NCBI RefSeq assembly: GCF_009729075.1
Contig: NZ_VTGY01000022.1
Coordinates: forward strand, 1-64,000
Origin: Mycolicibacterium sp. CBMA 226
Lineage (GTDB): Bacteria > Actinomycetota > Actinomycetes > Mycobacteriales > Mycobacteriaceae
Direction: 5' to 3'
Length of the DNA: 64,000 nt
Positions 50,290-60,567 of this stretch are shown here, piece after piece. Made by a program: the position numbers and the translations under genes. Under the pieces are notes generated by a model. It had not been told where the DNA came from, did no database searches, and saw nothing but the letters and a program-made list of their open reading frames with translations. Position 1 is the stretch's first letter. Each line of letters begins with the position of its first letter.

Positions 50290-52883
50290 GTACCCGCACC
50301 AGCGCCGCGCCCCGGGCGGCGATAGGAAACCTCCGGTTCACCGATGGCGGGGTCTACGCCGAGTACCTGGTGTCGGGGATGCCGTTCGTGTTCTTGTCCA
50401 AAGACGTGCAGGAAGGTGTGGCAGCCTTTCACACCGAGCTGCACCGCTCGCTGCCATCGGGGGCCAAACTCGACGGCCTGACCGTCCCGGTGGCCACCCG
50501 CCAGATTTCCCGGCGCATGTTCGCCGCGCACCCCGATCTGCACCCTGACAACCTGCCTGACGGCGCGCCCATCCCGCCGCATACCCGCCGGTGGATCGAA
50601 CACTGCCAGTTGTGGGTGAATGCCCTCGCCGCAACACGTTCGCGCCGACGCATTCACTGGCTGAGCCTGCCACTGGACTACGGCCTGGACGGCCTGAGCG
50701 CCACCGGGGAATGGCAGCGCCGCGTCAATGCCGTGATCGGCCGGGACAAAGACAGCGATCAGTCTCTGGCCCACTATCGCGAGTTGGCTGCCACCATGGT
50801 CGCCGCCCTGCCCCCGGCGCTGTTTCCCAAACCGGTGACCGTCGAACAGATTTGGTGGCATTGGAACTACACCGCCAGCCGATACACCTTCAACCAGCCA
50901 CTGCCGAATCTGCCCTACAACCCTGACGCCCGGTTGGACGAATCCGTTTTCACCCCAGTGCATTTCGATGAATCTGCGGCCGCATTGCGTGAGCGGCGCT
51001 GGCGGGCCGCGCGCACCGAATCCGACGTGTTCGTGCGCACCTTCCGCAATGCCGAAGACCGCATTCCGGATTCCTACCAGGTGACCCTGGGTATCGAGAC
51101 CTGGCCGGACTCTGGCCTGCGCTGGCCCGAATCCACCTTGTTCAAGGTCTGCGACGATTTGACCACCCCGGCGTGCAACCTGGACTGGTCGATCCACTAT
51201 GTGTTCGAGTCCGCCGAAAAGGCCGTCGACGCCCAGCACAACGTCATCCTCAACATCCGCGATCAGGCCCGCCAGCTCGGCCGCCATGCCCTCAGCGATG
51301 ACGAGTTGGTGCGAAAGCTGGCCTCCGGCAAGCAACTTGCCTCCGCATACAAACGCACCGCCGAACGTGGCGTGTATCCGGCGGTGACGATCACCGCCGC
51401 CGCCGCGAGCGCTGAGGCCGTCGACGCGGCGATCACCCCGATCATCCGCAGCTTCCGCAAGAAGAACCACGGCATGACCCGCCGGCCGGGAAGCCAGGTC
51501 ACCCTGTGGCGTGGCGTGAACACCGGGACCGAAACGAGCTCCGCACTCCACGAATTCCGGTCCCCGACCACCACCGCCGAGTTCGCCCGCTTCGTGCCAC
51601 TGCTGGCCACACGCCTGGGCAACAACGTCGGTATCCCGATCGGGGAGACCATCATCAGCCCCGGAATGCGTGAAGTGGTGCTCAACGACCTGGTGGGCGC
51701 ACCCGGCCGGGACAATCCGGCCAACATCACCATTGGAGGCTCTCCCGGCCGCGGAAAATCCAGCTTCGTAAAAAACTTCGAGCTGTCGCTTCATAAAATG
51801 GGCGTCGGTCAACACATCATGGACCCGACCGGTTGGGAACACGCTAAAGCGTTGGAAATAATTCCCGATGACGAGAAGGTCATATTCGATGTGAAGAAGG
51901 CGAAATTCTCGCTGGATGGATTGCGGATTTTTCCTTATGAGGAAGCCGCAGAGCGCACCGTTGACAGTTTGCTACCACAAATGGGCTTCGCGCCGCTGAG
52001 CCCGCAGGCGTCGCGCCTGAAGGGTCTGCTCGACCCGGCCCGGCGCGACGCCGCCGGCATCGGCAGCACCAAGGGTTTGATCCGCTACCTGGCCGACCGC
52101 AGCCGACCTGACCGGGTCGCCCTCGACGACGATCTGCTCATCGCGCTGGAAGGCCTGCAAGCCGAACGGCTGCTGTACGCCATGTTCGACGAAACCCTGC
52201 CGCTGCCGGACCTGTCCAAGCAATTGGTGATCTGGAACTTCGGTGGCCTGGAACTGCCGACCATCACCGACGAATACCAGGCGCACCTGCACCACATGAC
52301 CACGCCGAGCCAACGCGCCGCCCAGGCGCTCTACGGCATGGCCGCCGATGTCGCCCGCACCTTGTTCTACTCCCGCCGCGAACAACCCGACATGCTCTGG
52401 GTGGAGGAAGCCGCCGCGTGGACCCACTCACCGGGCGGGCAGAAATGCGCGAACAACATCCTGCGCCAGGGCCGCAAGTCCTGGACGATGTGGGGAGGGA
52501 TCAGCCAGAACCCGCCGAAAGACTTCGGCATCCTGGAAGACGAGTTCATCGAGCAGCGCATCTGCCTGGGCTTCAAATTCAGCGACATCGCCGAGGCCAC
52601 CCTGCGCTGGTGCGGACGCGACGTCGACCGCCACCCCAAACTTCTGGCCGACTACGTCACCAACACCAGCCCCACCCAAGCACCCAACTACGGCGACGAC
52701 GCCATCGACTCCCGCCACGGCAAGGTCATCCCCGGCCGCCACGGTGAAGCCTGGGTCCTCGACGAGTTCGGCGGCTGGGGCAAAGTGCGGCTCTACCAGG
52801 CCCCGAACGCAGCGCTGGCCACGCGCTACGACACCAACCCGGCCCGCCACCGGCAGCGGATGCGGATCGGACGTGCATCGTGA
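50286..52883 (+). CDS. VirB4/TcpF-type conjugation ATPase
   Basis: An 865-residue ATPase that powers assembly and transfer in the type IV channel. Walker A is GGSPGRGKSS (Lys491) and Walker B is LWVEEAAAW, followed by ILRQGRKSWTMWGGISQNPP, the conserved VirB4 region where the Gln/Asn motif sits. The N-terminal ~480 residues form the membrane-associated CagE/TrbE-like part. Start chosen at ATG 50286, overlapping the previous stop; an earlier in-frame start would add 22 residues overlapping the TcpE-like gene. Followed by a TGATG overlap with the VirB6-like gene. Confidence 0.9.
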   Translation: MSTRTSAAPRAAIGNLRFTDGGVYAEYLVSGMPFVFLSKDVQEGVAAFHTELHRSLPSGAKLDGLTVPVATRQISRRMFAAHPDLHPDNLPDGAPIPPHTRRWIEHCQLWVNALAATRSRRRIHWLSLPLDYGLDGLSATGEWQRRVNAVIGRDKDSDQSLAHYRELAATMVAALPPALFPKPVTVEQIWWHWNYTASRYTFNQPLPNLPYNPDARLDESVFTPVHFDESAAALRERRWRAARTESDVFVRTFRNAEDRIPDSYQVTLGIETWPDSGLRWPESTLFKVCDDLTTPACNLDWSIHYVFESAEKAVDAQHNVILNIRDQARQLGRHALSDDELVRKLASGKQLASAYKRTAERGVYPAVTITAAAASAEAVDAAITPIIRSFRKKNHGMTRRPGSQVTLWRGVNTGTETSSALHEFRSPTTTAEFARFVPLLATRLGNNVGIPIGETIISPGMREVVLNDLVGAPGRDNPANITIGGSPGRGKSSFVKNFELSLHKMGVGQHIMDPTGWEHAKALEIIPDDEKVIFDVKKAKFSLDGLRIFPYEEAAERTVDSLLPQMGFAPLSPQASRLKGLLDPARRDAAGIGSTKGLIRYLADRSRPDRVALDDDLLIALEGLQAERLLYAMFDETLPLPDLSKQLVIWNFGGLELPTITDEYQAHLHHMTTPSQRAAQALYGMAADVARTLFYSRREQPDMLWVEEAAAWTHSPGGQKCANNILRQGRKSWTMWGGISQNPPKDFGILEDEFIEQRICLGFKFSDIAEATLRWCGRDVDRHPKLLADYVTNTSPTQAPNYGDDAIDSRHGKVIPGRHGEAWVLDEFGGWGKVRLYQAPNAALATRYDTNPARHRQRMRIGRAS

Positions 52884-54901
52884 TGGCCCGCTGGCACTAC
52901 TGGCTGCTGCAACACCCCCGCATCGGCCGACCCCTGACGGTGTACGCGATCGTCATGCTCCTGTCGCTGACCGCCACCCGGCTGGCGCCGGTGGCCAGCG
53001 CAAGTTGGGGCGGCTGGCTGGTGGACTGGATGGGCTTCCGCGACACGTACGGCGTCTCCCCAGGTGACTACTACCTCGGCATGGCCAGCATCAGCGATCA
53101 ACTCACCAAAGCCGGGCCCGAGGTCACCTGGAATCCCGGCACCTGGGTCGAGTGGATGGGCCACCTCGCCGATGTGGCCTTTGTCAACACCTCGGGAGCG
53201 TCCATCTTGAGCGCCGAGATCGGCGCGTTCGTCGGCATCTTCACGGTGTCGCTATGGGTGATGCGGATCAGCGTCTCGGCCTACTGGCTGCTGCTGTTCG
53301 GCGACATCGCCAGAAACGTCACCGACGCCGTCATCACCGTGACCACACGGTGGGGCCTGGTTGGCATCACCACCCCGATCGGGGTGTTCCTCGGTGCGAT
53401 GGCCGTACGCCGCGGCGAGCACGGCCGCGGCTGGACCATGATCCTGGTGGCGATCGCCATGCCGCTGCTGGTGGTGACGGTGTTCCGCGACCCCGCCGGC
53501 CTGATGTACGGCCCGCACGGCCTGCTGCAATTCGGCCGCAGCGCCGCGTTCAACACCGCGCAGGCCGCCACCCACAACGGCCCGATCGGACCCGGCGGAT
53601 TCAACGCCCAAATCGACACCCTGACGGCCAGCCTGATCACCCACGGCCTGCGGGAACCGCTGGAAATGTTCAACTTTGGGCACGTGGTGGACAAGGTGGG
53701 CAACTGCGCGGGCGCCTACTCCGAAGCGGTGCGCAGCCACCTCGGCCACCTCACCGCACCGGTCGACGCGATGAAGCAGTGCGGAGACATGGCGGCCGTG
53801 CACTACGCGCAGCAACTCAACGGCGCCAACGTGTTCACCGGGCTGGTCCTGGTCCTGGTTGCGCTGCTGTTCAGCTGGTTCATGATTTCCTCGGGTTGGG
53901 CCGTCATGCAGGTCTCACTCAAGGCCATCTACACCACCGCCAAGCTGATCCCCAGCCTGTACGCCGGCGGCATCTCGGGGGCCGCCCAGGAACACGCCAA
54001 ATCGACCGTGTGGAAGTTCTTCAAGCACCCGATCGAGGTCACCGTCCTGATCACGTTCGTCAGCGTGATGGGTCTGGCGGTCGAGCAGATGATCACCGCC
54101 CCGCTGCCATCCGGTTTAGGCGGGACGTCACCGGCCGCGCACATCCTGATGCTCGGCGCCACCTCGGCGGCCGCGCTGTTCCTGCTGCGGCACATCAAAG
54201 CCGATCTCTCGGGGCACGCTCCGGGGCGCGGCGTCCTAGGCCGCGCCGGTGATGTGGCACTGGGTCTGGCGATGCACGCGGGCCTCGGTGCCGCCGGAAA
54301 GGCGGCACTGGGCGGGGCTAAGGGGCTGCGCGGCTCGCTGCGTCAAACGCCCTGGGAGAAGATCGAGAGCCAGACCGACAAACCCCAGGAGGTGCTGGGC
54401 GACCCGCAGGAAGGGTTCGATCCCACCGGCAACGAAGTGGGCGCGACCGTGGCCCCCTCGGGTGCCCCGGACAGCCCTGAGGCTTCCGGCGGAAGCGCCG
54501 CGGGCGGCGCCGGCGGATCGGCGGGTGGCGGTGCCGCTGGTGGCGCCGCGCAGGCGATCAACAGCCCAGCCAACGTCGATCCCGTGACCCGCATGGCCGG
54601 CGCCGCAACCCAAGCGGTTGGCAACGGCCAGAGCAAACGCCGGGCCCGCCGCGCCCAGCAACCCGCCGCACTCGACAGCCGCCAACAGGGCTTCGACGCC
54701 GCGGACGGCAACGGGGTAGGCGGCACGACCTGGCGCAACGAAGCGCCACAGGTCGACCCTGTCTCGCACGGCGTATCCACCGGAGTCGGTGAAGACATCC
54801 CGCTGCCGGACGAACCACCCTTCGACGATGACCACAGCGCCCCGCCACCCGACGACTACGGGCATCAAGGCGCTACCGTCGAACCCATAACTGACCGCTG
54901 A
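52883..54901 (+). CDS. VirB6/TcpH-like polytopic conjugation protein
   Basis: A 672-residue protein with about seven to nine membrane spans in the first 440 residues (LTVYAIVMLLSLTATRLAPV, GAFVGIFTVSLWVMRISVSA, VLVLVALLFSWFMISSGWAV) and a long outer loop with paired Cys (DKVGNCAGAY, AMKQCGDM). The C-terminal ~230 residues are Gly/Ala/Pro-rich and disordered. This is the layout of VirB6/TcpH, the inner-membrane channel subunit. ATG 52883 overlaps the VirB4 stop. The stop is 17 bases before eccA. Confidence 0.8.
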   Translation: MARWHYWLLQHPRIGRPLTVYAIVMLLSLTATRLAPVASASWGGWLVDWMGFRDTYGVSPGDYYLGMASISDQLTKAGPEVTWNPGTWVEWMGHLADVAFVNTSGASILSAEIGAFVGIFTVSLWVMRISVSAYWLLLFGDIARNVTDAVITVTTRWGLVGITTPIGVFLGAMAVRRGEHGRGWTMILVAIAMPLLVVTVFRDPAGLMYGPHGLLQFGRSAAFNTAQAATHNGPIGPGGFNAQIDTLTASLITHGLREPLEMFNFGHVVDKVGNCAGAYSEAVRSHLGHLTAPVDAMKQCGDMAAVHYAQQLNGANVFTGLVLVLVALLFSWFMISSGWAVMQVSLKAIYTTAKLIPSLYAGGISGAAQEHAKSTVWKFFKHPIEVTVLITFVSVMGLAVEQMITAPLPSGLGGTSPAAHILMLGATSAAALFLLRHIKADLSGHAPGRGVLGRAGDVALGLAMHAGLGAAGKAALGGAKGLRGSLRQTPWEKIESQTDKPQEVLGDPQEGFDPTGNEVGATVAPSGAPDSPEASGGSAAGGAGGSAGGGAAGGAAQAINSPANVDPVTRMAGAATQAVGNGQSKRRARRAQQPAALDSRQQGFDAADGNGVGGTTWRNEAPQVDPVSHGVSTGVGEDIPLPDEPPFDDDHSAPPPDDYGHQGATVEPITDR

Positions 54902-54918
54902 GCCCTGGGGGGAATACG

Positions 54919-56712
54919 TTGAGCGCTCCATCGCCGACTGAACAGCGGCGCGCATTCGATGAGGCCTACGCCCGCTTCGGCAACGGCGACGTCTCCGCCG
55001 CGCGAGCAGCCTTTACCCGCATCACCGAACAGACACCGATCATGTCCGACGCCTGGATGGGCCGGATCGCCTGCGGGGATCACAGCCCCTCGGCCCTGGC
55101 CGGCGCCCACGACAACAGCCGCGCCCTGTATCGGGAAACCCGCCGGCTCGGACTGCAAGACGGCTCGCTGCAAGGCGCGGTGGACGCGCCGGTATTCGTG
55201 CAGATTCCGGTCTGGTCGAACGCCACCATCGCCCTGGCCTACGCCTCGGTCCTCATCGGCGCGGCACGCTACGACGACGCTCTCGCAGTGCTGGGCGAGC
55301 CTGTGCTGACCGATGACCCGATGGCCCTGATGTGGCGCCAGTTCTTGCTGGCCACGCTCTACGACCGCACGCAGCGCTGGCTGGACGTGACCGCCGTAAC
55401 CGCGGTCTGCCCACCGGCCAACGCGACCCACGTACCGCAGGACGTCCTGGACGGCGCCCTCACGCTGCGCGCGAAATCCGCTGCCCACCTCGGCCAGCAC
55501 CAAACAGCCCTCGATGTCCTCGACACGATCCGCCCGGGCCGCAACAGCTACATCAACGCGACCGCAGCCGTGACCAAAGGCTGGAGCCTGCGCGCACTGG
55601 GCGAGCTGGACGCTGCCGCCGAGGCATTCCGGTCCGCAACCCTCAACGGGCAGCTCTTGCCCGCCGCACGCGACGCCCTGGACCATCCCGACTACCAGCT
55701 GCCGGTCACCGACGCCGAGACCATTGGTACCCGCACCGATAAATGGGACCCCAGCACCGAGACCAGCCGCGAAACCCGCGAAGCCGCCGAGCTGGCCGAC
55801 GAACGCCAGGAACGGCTTCGCATCGCGCAGGAAACCATCGACGGACTGATCGGCCTGGAAGACGCCAAAGAACAGATCGCGGTGTGGCGCACCGAGATTC
55901 AGATCGAGCAGCTACTGGCCAGCCAGGGCGAGGGCGGTGACGCGAGCAACGAAAACCACATGGTTTTCCTCGGCCCGCCCGGCACCGCCAAGACCACCTT
56001 CGCCCGCGTGGTCGGGGAAGTGTTGTTCGGGTTGGGCAAGATCGCCCGACCCGATGTCGAAGAAGTCACCGAGGAAGACATCGTGGTCGGCTACGTGTCG
56101 CAGACCGCCGCCAAGATGAAAGAGGTTTGCGAAAGAGCCCGCGGCGGGGTGCTTTTCATTGACGAGGCCTACCGGCTGGTGCCCACCACCGAAGGCCATT
56201 CGTTCGGCAAGGACGCCATCAACACCCTGCTCAAGTACATGGAGGACTACCGCGACGAGCTGGTGGTCATCGTGGCCGGCTACCCCAAGGAGATGCAGGA
56301 GTTCCTGCGAGCCAACGCCGGTCTGGCCTCCCGATTCCATTTCACCCTGAGCTTCGCCAGCTACACCCCCGACGAAATCGTGGCCATCGGCCAGCACATC
56401 GCCGGCAAGGAACGGCTCGCCGTCGACGGCGCGGCCTGGGAAGCGTTGCGCGCCGAGGCCGCCCAGCTTCGCACCCTGCCGTATGAGAGCGGCACCATGC
56501 TCGATGTGGCCGGCAACGGCCGCTACGCCCGCAAGGTTGTGGTGGCCTGCAAACGTGAACGAGCTCGTCGGCTTCACCGCGCCGCGCCGCTGCCACAGGA
56601 CCTGGAGCGGCTGGTGCAGACGGACCCTGCGGTGCTCAAGGTCAGCGTGGACGACATGAGCCGCGCGTTGGCTGAAGCAGCCCCGTCCACCGGCCCGCGA
56701 TCCCCGCAATAA
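54919..56712 (+). CDS. eccA: EccA, ESX AAA+ ATPase
   Basis: A 597-residue cytoplasmic CbbX-type AAA+ ATPase. The N-terminal ~280 residues are TPR-like helices (EAYARFGNGDVSAARAAFTR) and the C-terminal half has Walker A GPPGTAKTTF and Walker B VLFIDEAYRL, with Arg in ASRF as in the family. EccA binds ESX substrates, PE/PPE in particular, and may release them from EspG. TTG start with GGGGGGAA 5 bases upstream. It is placed at the end of the transfer operon, 27 kb from the other ecc genes. Confidence 0.95.
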   Translation: MSAPSPTEQRRAFDEAYARFGNGDVSAARAAFTRITEQTPIMSDAWMGRIACGDHSPSALAGAHDNSRALYRETRRLGLQDGSLQGAVDAPVFVQIPVWSNATIALAYASVLIGAARYDDALAVLGEPVLTDDPMALMWRQFLLATLYDRTQRWLDVTAVTAVCPPANATHVPQDVLDGALTLRAKSAAHLGQHQTALDVLDTIRPGRNSYINATAAVTKGWSLRALGELDAAAEAFRSATLNGQLLPAARDALDHPDYQLPVTDAETIGTRTDKWDPSTETSRETREAAELADERQERLRIAQETIDGLIGLEDAKEQIAVWRTEIQIEQLLASQGEGGDASNENHMVFLGPPGTAKTTFARVVGEVLFGLGKIARPDVEEVTEEDIVVGYVSQTAAKMKEVCERARGGVLFIDEAYRLVPTTEGHSFGKDAINTLLKYMEDYRDELVVIVAGYPKEMQEFLRANAGLASRFHFTLSFASYTPDEIVAIGQHIAGKERLAVDGAAWEALRAEAAQLRTLPYESGTMLDVAGNGRYARKVVVACKRERARRLHRAAPLPQDLERLVQTDPAVLKVSVDDMSRALAEAAPSTGPRSPQ

Positions 56713-57253
56713 CGAATCGCGCAGTTCAGACCGGCCGACCGTTACCCGGTAAGCCTCGTGTCGCGACCGCTCGATCCGGCCGACCAGCGGGGCGAACACC
56801 CGCGCGTAGTCATCGGCGGTGACCGTTCCCCACGCATCTAGACCACGCACACCACCTGGGAGATTCGCCATCTCCGCAAGCACAAGACCAGCTAACCAAT
56901 CGCCGCACACCGATCGCAAGCATCAACGGCTGAAAATTGGCAGCAATCCGTCGGTGCGTCCGCCCTTAACGTCAACACCGCTCCTACAATTGGGTGATCG
57001 GCCGGACGAAAAGTCAGTGCCGGTAGCGCCGATTTTCCCGCAGGAATCCACATGGCAAGCCCTGGGCTACTCGCCGACCCGACGAATTGGTCGCATCATT
57101 GATCGCCACGTCGATGGCGAGCTCGTAGTGAAGACGCTGCGGTCGGTGGGCCCGGCGGCCGCAGCTCGTCGCCGCTCGTCCTGATTTCCAGGATATTCCG
57201 TTATGCTCATGCTTGCGGTCCTTCGAGTTTTAAAGAACGACGAGGATCTCTAG

Positions 57254-57288
57254 CTGCCTCGCATCAACCGCTACTTGATGCGAGGCAG
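57254..57288. terminator. 14-bp perfect hairpin, possible bidirectional terminator
   Basis: CTGCCTCGCATCAA (57254-57267) pairs perfectly with TTGATGCGAGGCAG (57275-57288) around a 7-base loop. It lies about 200 bases beyond the end of the DUF499 gene. No T-run on either side. Confidence 0.5.
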
Positions 57289-57327
57289 TTCTAGTTCATG
57301 GGCTGACTTCCCAATGATGTCAGCGAC

Positions 57328-57379
57328 GCCCGCGACGCCTGAAGGGAAGAAACTCCAAGTCAAGCCAGGCGACGCGGGC
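57328..57379. repeat. second dyad, 14-bp arms with one mismatch
   Basis: GCCCGCGACGCCTG (57328-57341) and CAGGCGACGCGGGC (57366-57379) form 14-base arms with one mismatch and a 24-base loop. It lies between the DUF499 stop and the first hairpin, in the right place to terminate the defence transcript. Confidence 0.5.
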
Positions 57380-57485
57380 CTGTTCATCTGGTGTCCATCT
57401 TTAACGCCAGCTCCTTTTAGCTCTCCTCGTCGCCGCCCTGCACTACCGGGCGAGAGAAATCCGCTGGCGGACAGGTGCGCAGGGT

Positions 57486-60400
57486 TTACATGTCGCGGAC
57501 TGTGGCGGTTAACCCGAGGTCGGACAGCAACGGTGCCAGGTCGTCTTCTGCAATCGCGGCATCTACGACAATGTTGATTGTTCCCTGCATGTAGCTGATC
57601 TTGCGTTCGTCGAGTGCCACGTAGAGCGCTCGGAATAGTGCAGCGAAGCCGTCCGCTGCGTGGCCGCCGGACATCATATTGCTTGTGAACGAGAACGCCA
57701 CGGATTTCTCCGCCGCGGAAGCAGCGGCGGCAGCACCTCGGCCACCGGGCGTGGCCACGGCGCCGGCGCTTGCGCCCATTGAAGCCGCTCCGCCCGCGGC
57801 TGTGGTGGTGGAACCGCCGGGATTGCCGGGGCTCGCCGCTTGCCCATCGGATTCCCCGGCGGTGGTCGTGCCGGTACCCGCGGCGGTCATGTTGATGGCG
57901 CAGGCGCCCTGGTGCGCCGGCTGACCGCACGTGGCGCAGTCAGGCGAAGTGGGACGTGCGATCCGTAGTCCCGCGCTGGCGAGATTGATCTGGCCGGGGG
58001 CAGTGACTGCGACGGCAGTTCCGGCGCCGTCGACGATCGCGAGCTCTCCCGCAGTGACAGCGTCGAAGACGGCTTGTTGTAAGTCCTGATCGCCGCCGTA
58101 GAGCAGCGGTAGCCGCGGTGCACTGTAGAACGCTGCCCGCAGGTCCGACAGTGTCTTGCCGTAGTCCTGATTGCGCAGGTTGTGTAGGAGTGCTTTTGCT
58201 CCGAATTGGCCTTTGTCGAAGACTTTGTCGCGGTCGGCGAGGGCTTTCCACACCATGGTTCCGTTCAGCGCGGTGAGGGTGTCGTCGTCGAATGTGTGCT
58301 GATCGAGGTACCGTTCCCCGTCGGGGTCGGGTTGGGCGACGAACGCGATGTGCTGGTAGGCGCGCTTGATCGCTTTTTCTAATTGGTCCCGTGCACTTGC
58401 TAATTCGCGTGTGCCGGTTGCTTTGAGTTCGTCATCGGCCTGAACTTCCGGTGCTGCCAGGGCCTTGCTGCGTGCCAGGTACTCCGATGCCAAGTTGCGT
58501 GCTTGTGCGCGCCGCTGGGTGTTGACGACGGCGTACACGGCGCTGCTGGCCCATTGCACGGGCAGCTGGCTGGGGCCTTGGCCTAGGCCGGTGGCTGCGT
58601 TGAGTGCCTCGAGCGTGGCGGCTTCGGCGCCGTTGCGCAGGCTGAACTGTGCGGGATCGAGCACGACCAGCCGTGTGGTGTGGGCGGTGTCCAGGCCGGC
58701 CCCGACAAGGACCTCGGTTGGGGTGCGTGAGAGATCGGCGCTAACAAACTTCGGCTCGCGGAATGGGCCAGTGCTTGCGTATTGCTTGGCGAACTCGGCC
58801 AGAACCGCGTCCCGTTCGGTGTCGGTGATGGTGCGGCGGATGCTGGAGACGAGCATGCGGTGGGTCAGGCGGGTCGATAGGTAGTAGTGCGCGGGCTTGT
58901 TGTTGCCCTGTCCGGGAAGGATTTCCAGCGCGGTCAGGCCTCGGTCGGGGTCGACGAGCTCGGCGACGACAGTGTCAGCGTCAGTGACGGTGTATGCGAC
59001 GTCGGGAATGCTGGTGGCAGCTTTGACCTCTGGTGCGCTGGCGCCGCGGCCACGGGTGGGCCGCAGCGTTCCAACGACGCTGGCCAGGAAGATGTAGGTC
59101 GCCGCACGTTCAGCTGCGCGCGGGTTGCCGTGGCTCCACATCAGCGGTTCGCGCCCCAGGTCTTGGCGGCGAGCTGCTCCGCTGGTCTGGTCGTGGTTGA
59201 CAATCTCGATTTCGGCGAGGGACCGGTAGTTGGCGATGGTGCGTTCGTCTTCGACCAAGCCGCTGCCCAGGATCGCTTCGCGCACAGCCGAATCCGACAA
59301 CGGCAGATCGCCCGGGCCGATCAGTGCCGGCACCCATTCGTCGGCTTTGCCGCGTTCCTGCTGGGCGTAGACAGTGGCTGCGAAAATTCGGATCGTTGAG
59401 CGCACCCGCTGGAAGCCGGTAACCTTGCTCCATTCTTCTTTGGCCAGATCCATCAGCATCGGGTGGAACGGGTAGCAGGCGGCCACTTCTTGCCCCCAGC
59501 GGCCACGCCAATCTGCGCCGATGGCGTCCCACACCTGCTTGGTCCAGGCGCGATCGGTCAGCACGGGTTCGTACAGTGCGGCGGTGGCCGCGACGACTTC
59601 GGCGGCGGGTTCTGCGTCAAAGAGGCGGCGGCGCAGGATGTCTGCGAAGTCGCCGACTTCGGTGACGGTGGCGGGGGTGCCGTTACGTTCCAGCAGGGAG
59701 TTGAGGTCGTCGCGGCGGTGCTGGGCTGCCGTTGAAAGGGCGGTCTTGTCGGCGTCGGAAGCGATCATCACCACGAGCATTGCCACGTGTGGGACGTCGT
59801 TGACCACATCGAGCAGAGCTCGCAGGAAGCCCATGTCTTGTGCCGACAGGTCGGGCCTGTTTGCGCCGTCGAGTCCGTTGCCGATGTAGTCGAGGACTTC
59901 GTCGACGATGATCAGCACCGGCCTGTTGACGGCGCGTAGTGCGTCGGCGATCTTGTGCTTGTCACTCCAAAACGGTTGGTAGCGCTCGTAAAGTGCGTAG
60001 TCGCGGGAGAACAGTCGCCAGAGGAACCGTTCGTAGAGGCTGACGGCGGGGCCGTCGTATTCCTTCACCGGTGCGCCGGGTGTCATGTTGTCGCAGGCCA
60101 GCACCACGACTTGGGGGTTGCTCAGGTCGGTGGGCAGTGTGGCCCCTCGTGACTTGGCCCGGGCGGCGACCTGGCGGCCTAGCTCTGTGCTCAGGAGGGC
60201 GTCGGGGTCGGCGGCCAGGTGGTAGGCGCCGATGCAGGAGTGCGATTTTCCGCCGCCCATGCCCTGGTCGAGGCGGGTCACTGACCGGGCTTTGAGGTAG
60301 TCGGAGCCGGCGCCGATGCGGATGGCGATCTCGGTCAGTAGGTCGACCAGTCGTGCTGTGGGGTGGGTGATTTCCCCGTAGTAGCGGGCGTCGGCGTATG

Positions 60401-60533
60401 GGGGGCGCGCTGTTCCGGTGCCGTGGACGGCGGCGAACAGTGACATCTGCACGTCGTCGATCTGCCCCGACGCTGACAGAATCTCCTGCCGAATCTTGAG
60501 TGCTTTCCACCAGGGGGTTACCGATGTCGCCAA
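57486..60533 (-). CDS. DUF499 ATPase of a helicase-methylase-ATPase defence cassette
   Basis: A 1015-residue predicted AAA-like ATPase (DUF499/COG1483 type). Walker A is QGMGGGKSHS (Lys96) and Walker B LIIVDEVLDYI (Asp211-Glu212). The long C-terminal part holds Ala/Gly-rich and Cys-containing segments (DCATCGQPAHQGAC, likely a small metal knuckle) and ends in a compact beta region (YMQGTINIVVDAAIAEDDLA). Genes of this family occur beside DUF1156 methylases in anti-phage loci. ATG start, 34 bases after the methylase stop, so it is the third gene of an operon. How the ATPase acts is not known to me. Confidence 0.88.
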   Translation of the reverse strand: MATSVTPWWKALKIRQEILSASGQIDDVQMSLFAAVHGTGTARPPYADARYYGEITHPTARLVDLLTEIAIRIGAGSDYLKARSVTRLDQGMGGGKSHSCIGAYHLAADPDALLSTELGRQVAARAKSRGATLPTDLSNPQVVVLACDNMTPGAPVKEYDGPAVSLYERFLWRLFSRDYALYERYQPFWSDKHKIADALRAVNRPVLIIVDEVLDYIGNGLDGANRPDLSAQDMGFLRALLDVVNDVPHVAMLVVMIASDADKTALSTAAQHRRDDLNSLLERNGTPATVTEVGDFADILRRRLFDAEPAAEVVAATAALYEPVLTDRAWTKQVWDAIGADWRGRWGQEVAACYPFHPMLMDLAKEEWSKVTGFQRVRSTIRIFAATVYAQQERGKADEWVPALIGPGDLPLSDSAVREAILGSGLVEDERTIANYRSLAEIEIVNHDQTSGAARRQDLGREPLMWSHGNPRAAERAATYIFLASVVGTLRPTRGRGASAPEVKAATSIPDVAYTVTDADTVVAELVDPDRGLTALEILPGQGNNKPAHYYLSTRLTHRMLVSSIRRTITDTERDAVLAEFAKQYASTGPFREPKFVSADLSRTPTEVLVGAGLDTAHTTRLVVLDPAQFSLRNGAEAATLEALNAATGLGQGPSQLPVQWASSAVYAVVNTQRRAQARNLASEYLARSKALAAPEVQADDELKATGTRELASARDQLEKAIKRAYQHIAFVAQPDPDGERYLDQHTFDDDTLTALNGTMVWKALADRDKVFDKGQFGAKALLHNLRNQDYGKTLSDLRAAFYSAPRLPLLYGGDQDLQQAVFDAVTAGELAIVDGAGTAVAVTAPGQINLASAGLRIARPTSPDCATCGQPAHQGACAINMTAAGTGTTTAGESDGQAASPGNPGGSTTTAAGGAASMGASAGAVATPGGRGAAAAASAAEKSVAFSFTSNMMSGGHAADGFAALFRALYVALDERKISYMQGTINIVVDAAIAEDDLAPLLSDLGLTATVRDM

Positions 60534-60567
60534 GGCTGTGCCTCCTGAATGGTTGTCGGGTGGAACA

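Larger units (their letters stand above)
56713..57485. other. intergenic region between eccA and the defence cassette
   Basis: About 770 bases with no supported gene. Open frames here lack ribosome sites. It holds two dyads (57254-57288 and 57328-57379) and a lower-quality copy of the A-rich box (AAAAGTCAGTGCCGG at 57009) without a matching -10. It looks like the border between the secretion module and the defence cassette. Confidence 0.5.

Noticed and set aside
57009..57054. A possible fifteenth promoter box (AAAAGTCAGTGCCGG) followed by an ATG at 57052.
   Set aside because: No TAnnnT hexamer lies at the right distance and the frame from that ATG ends after 16 codons.
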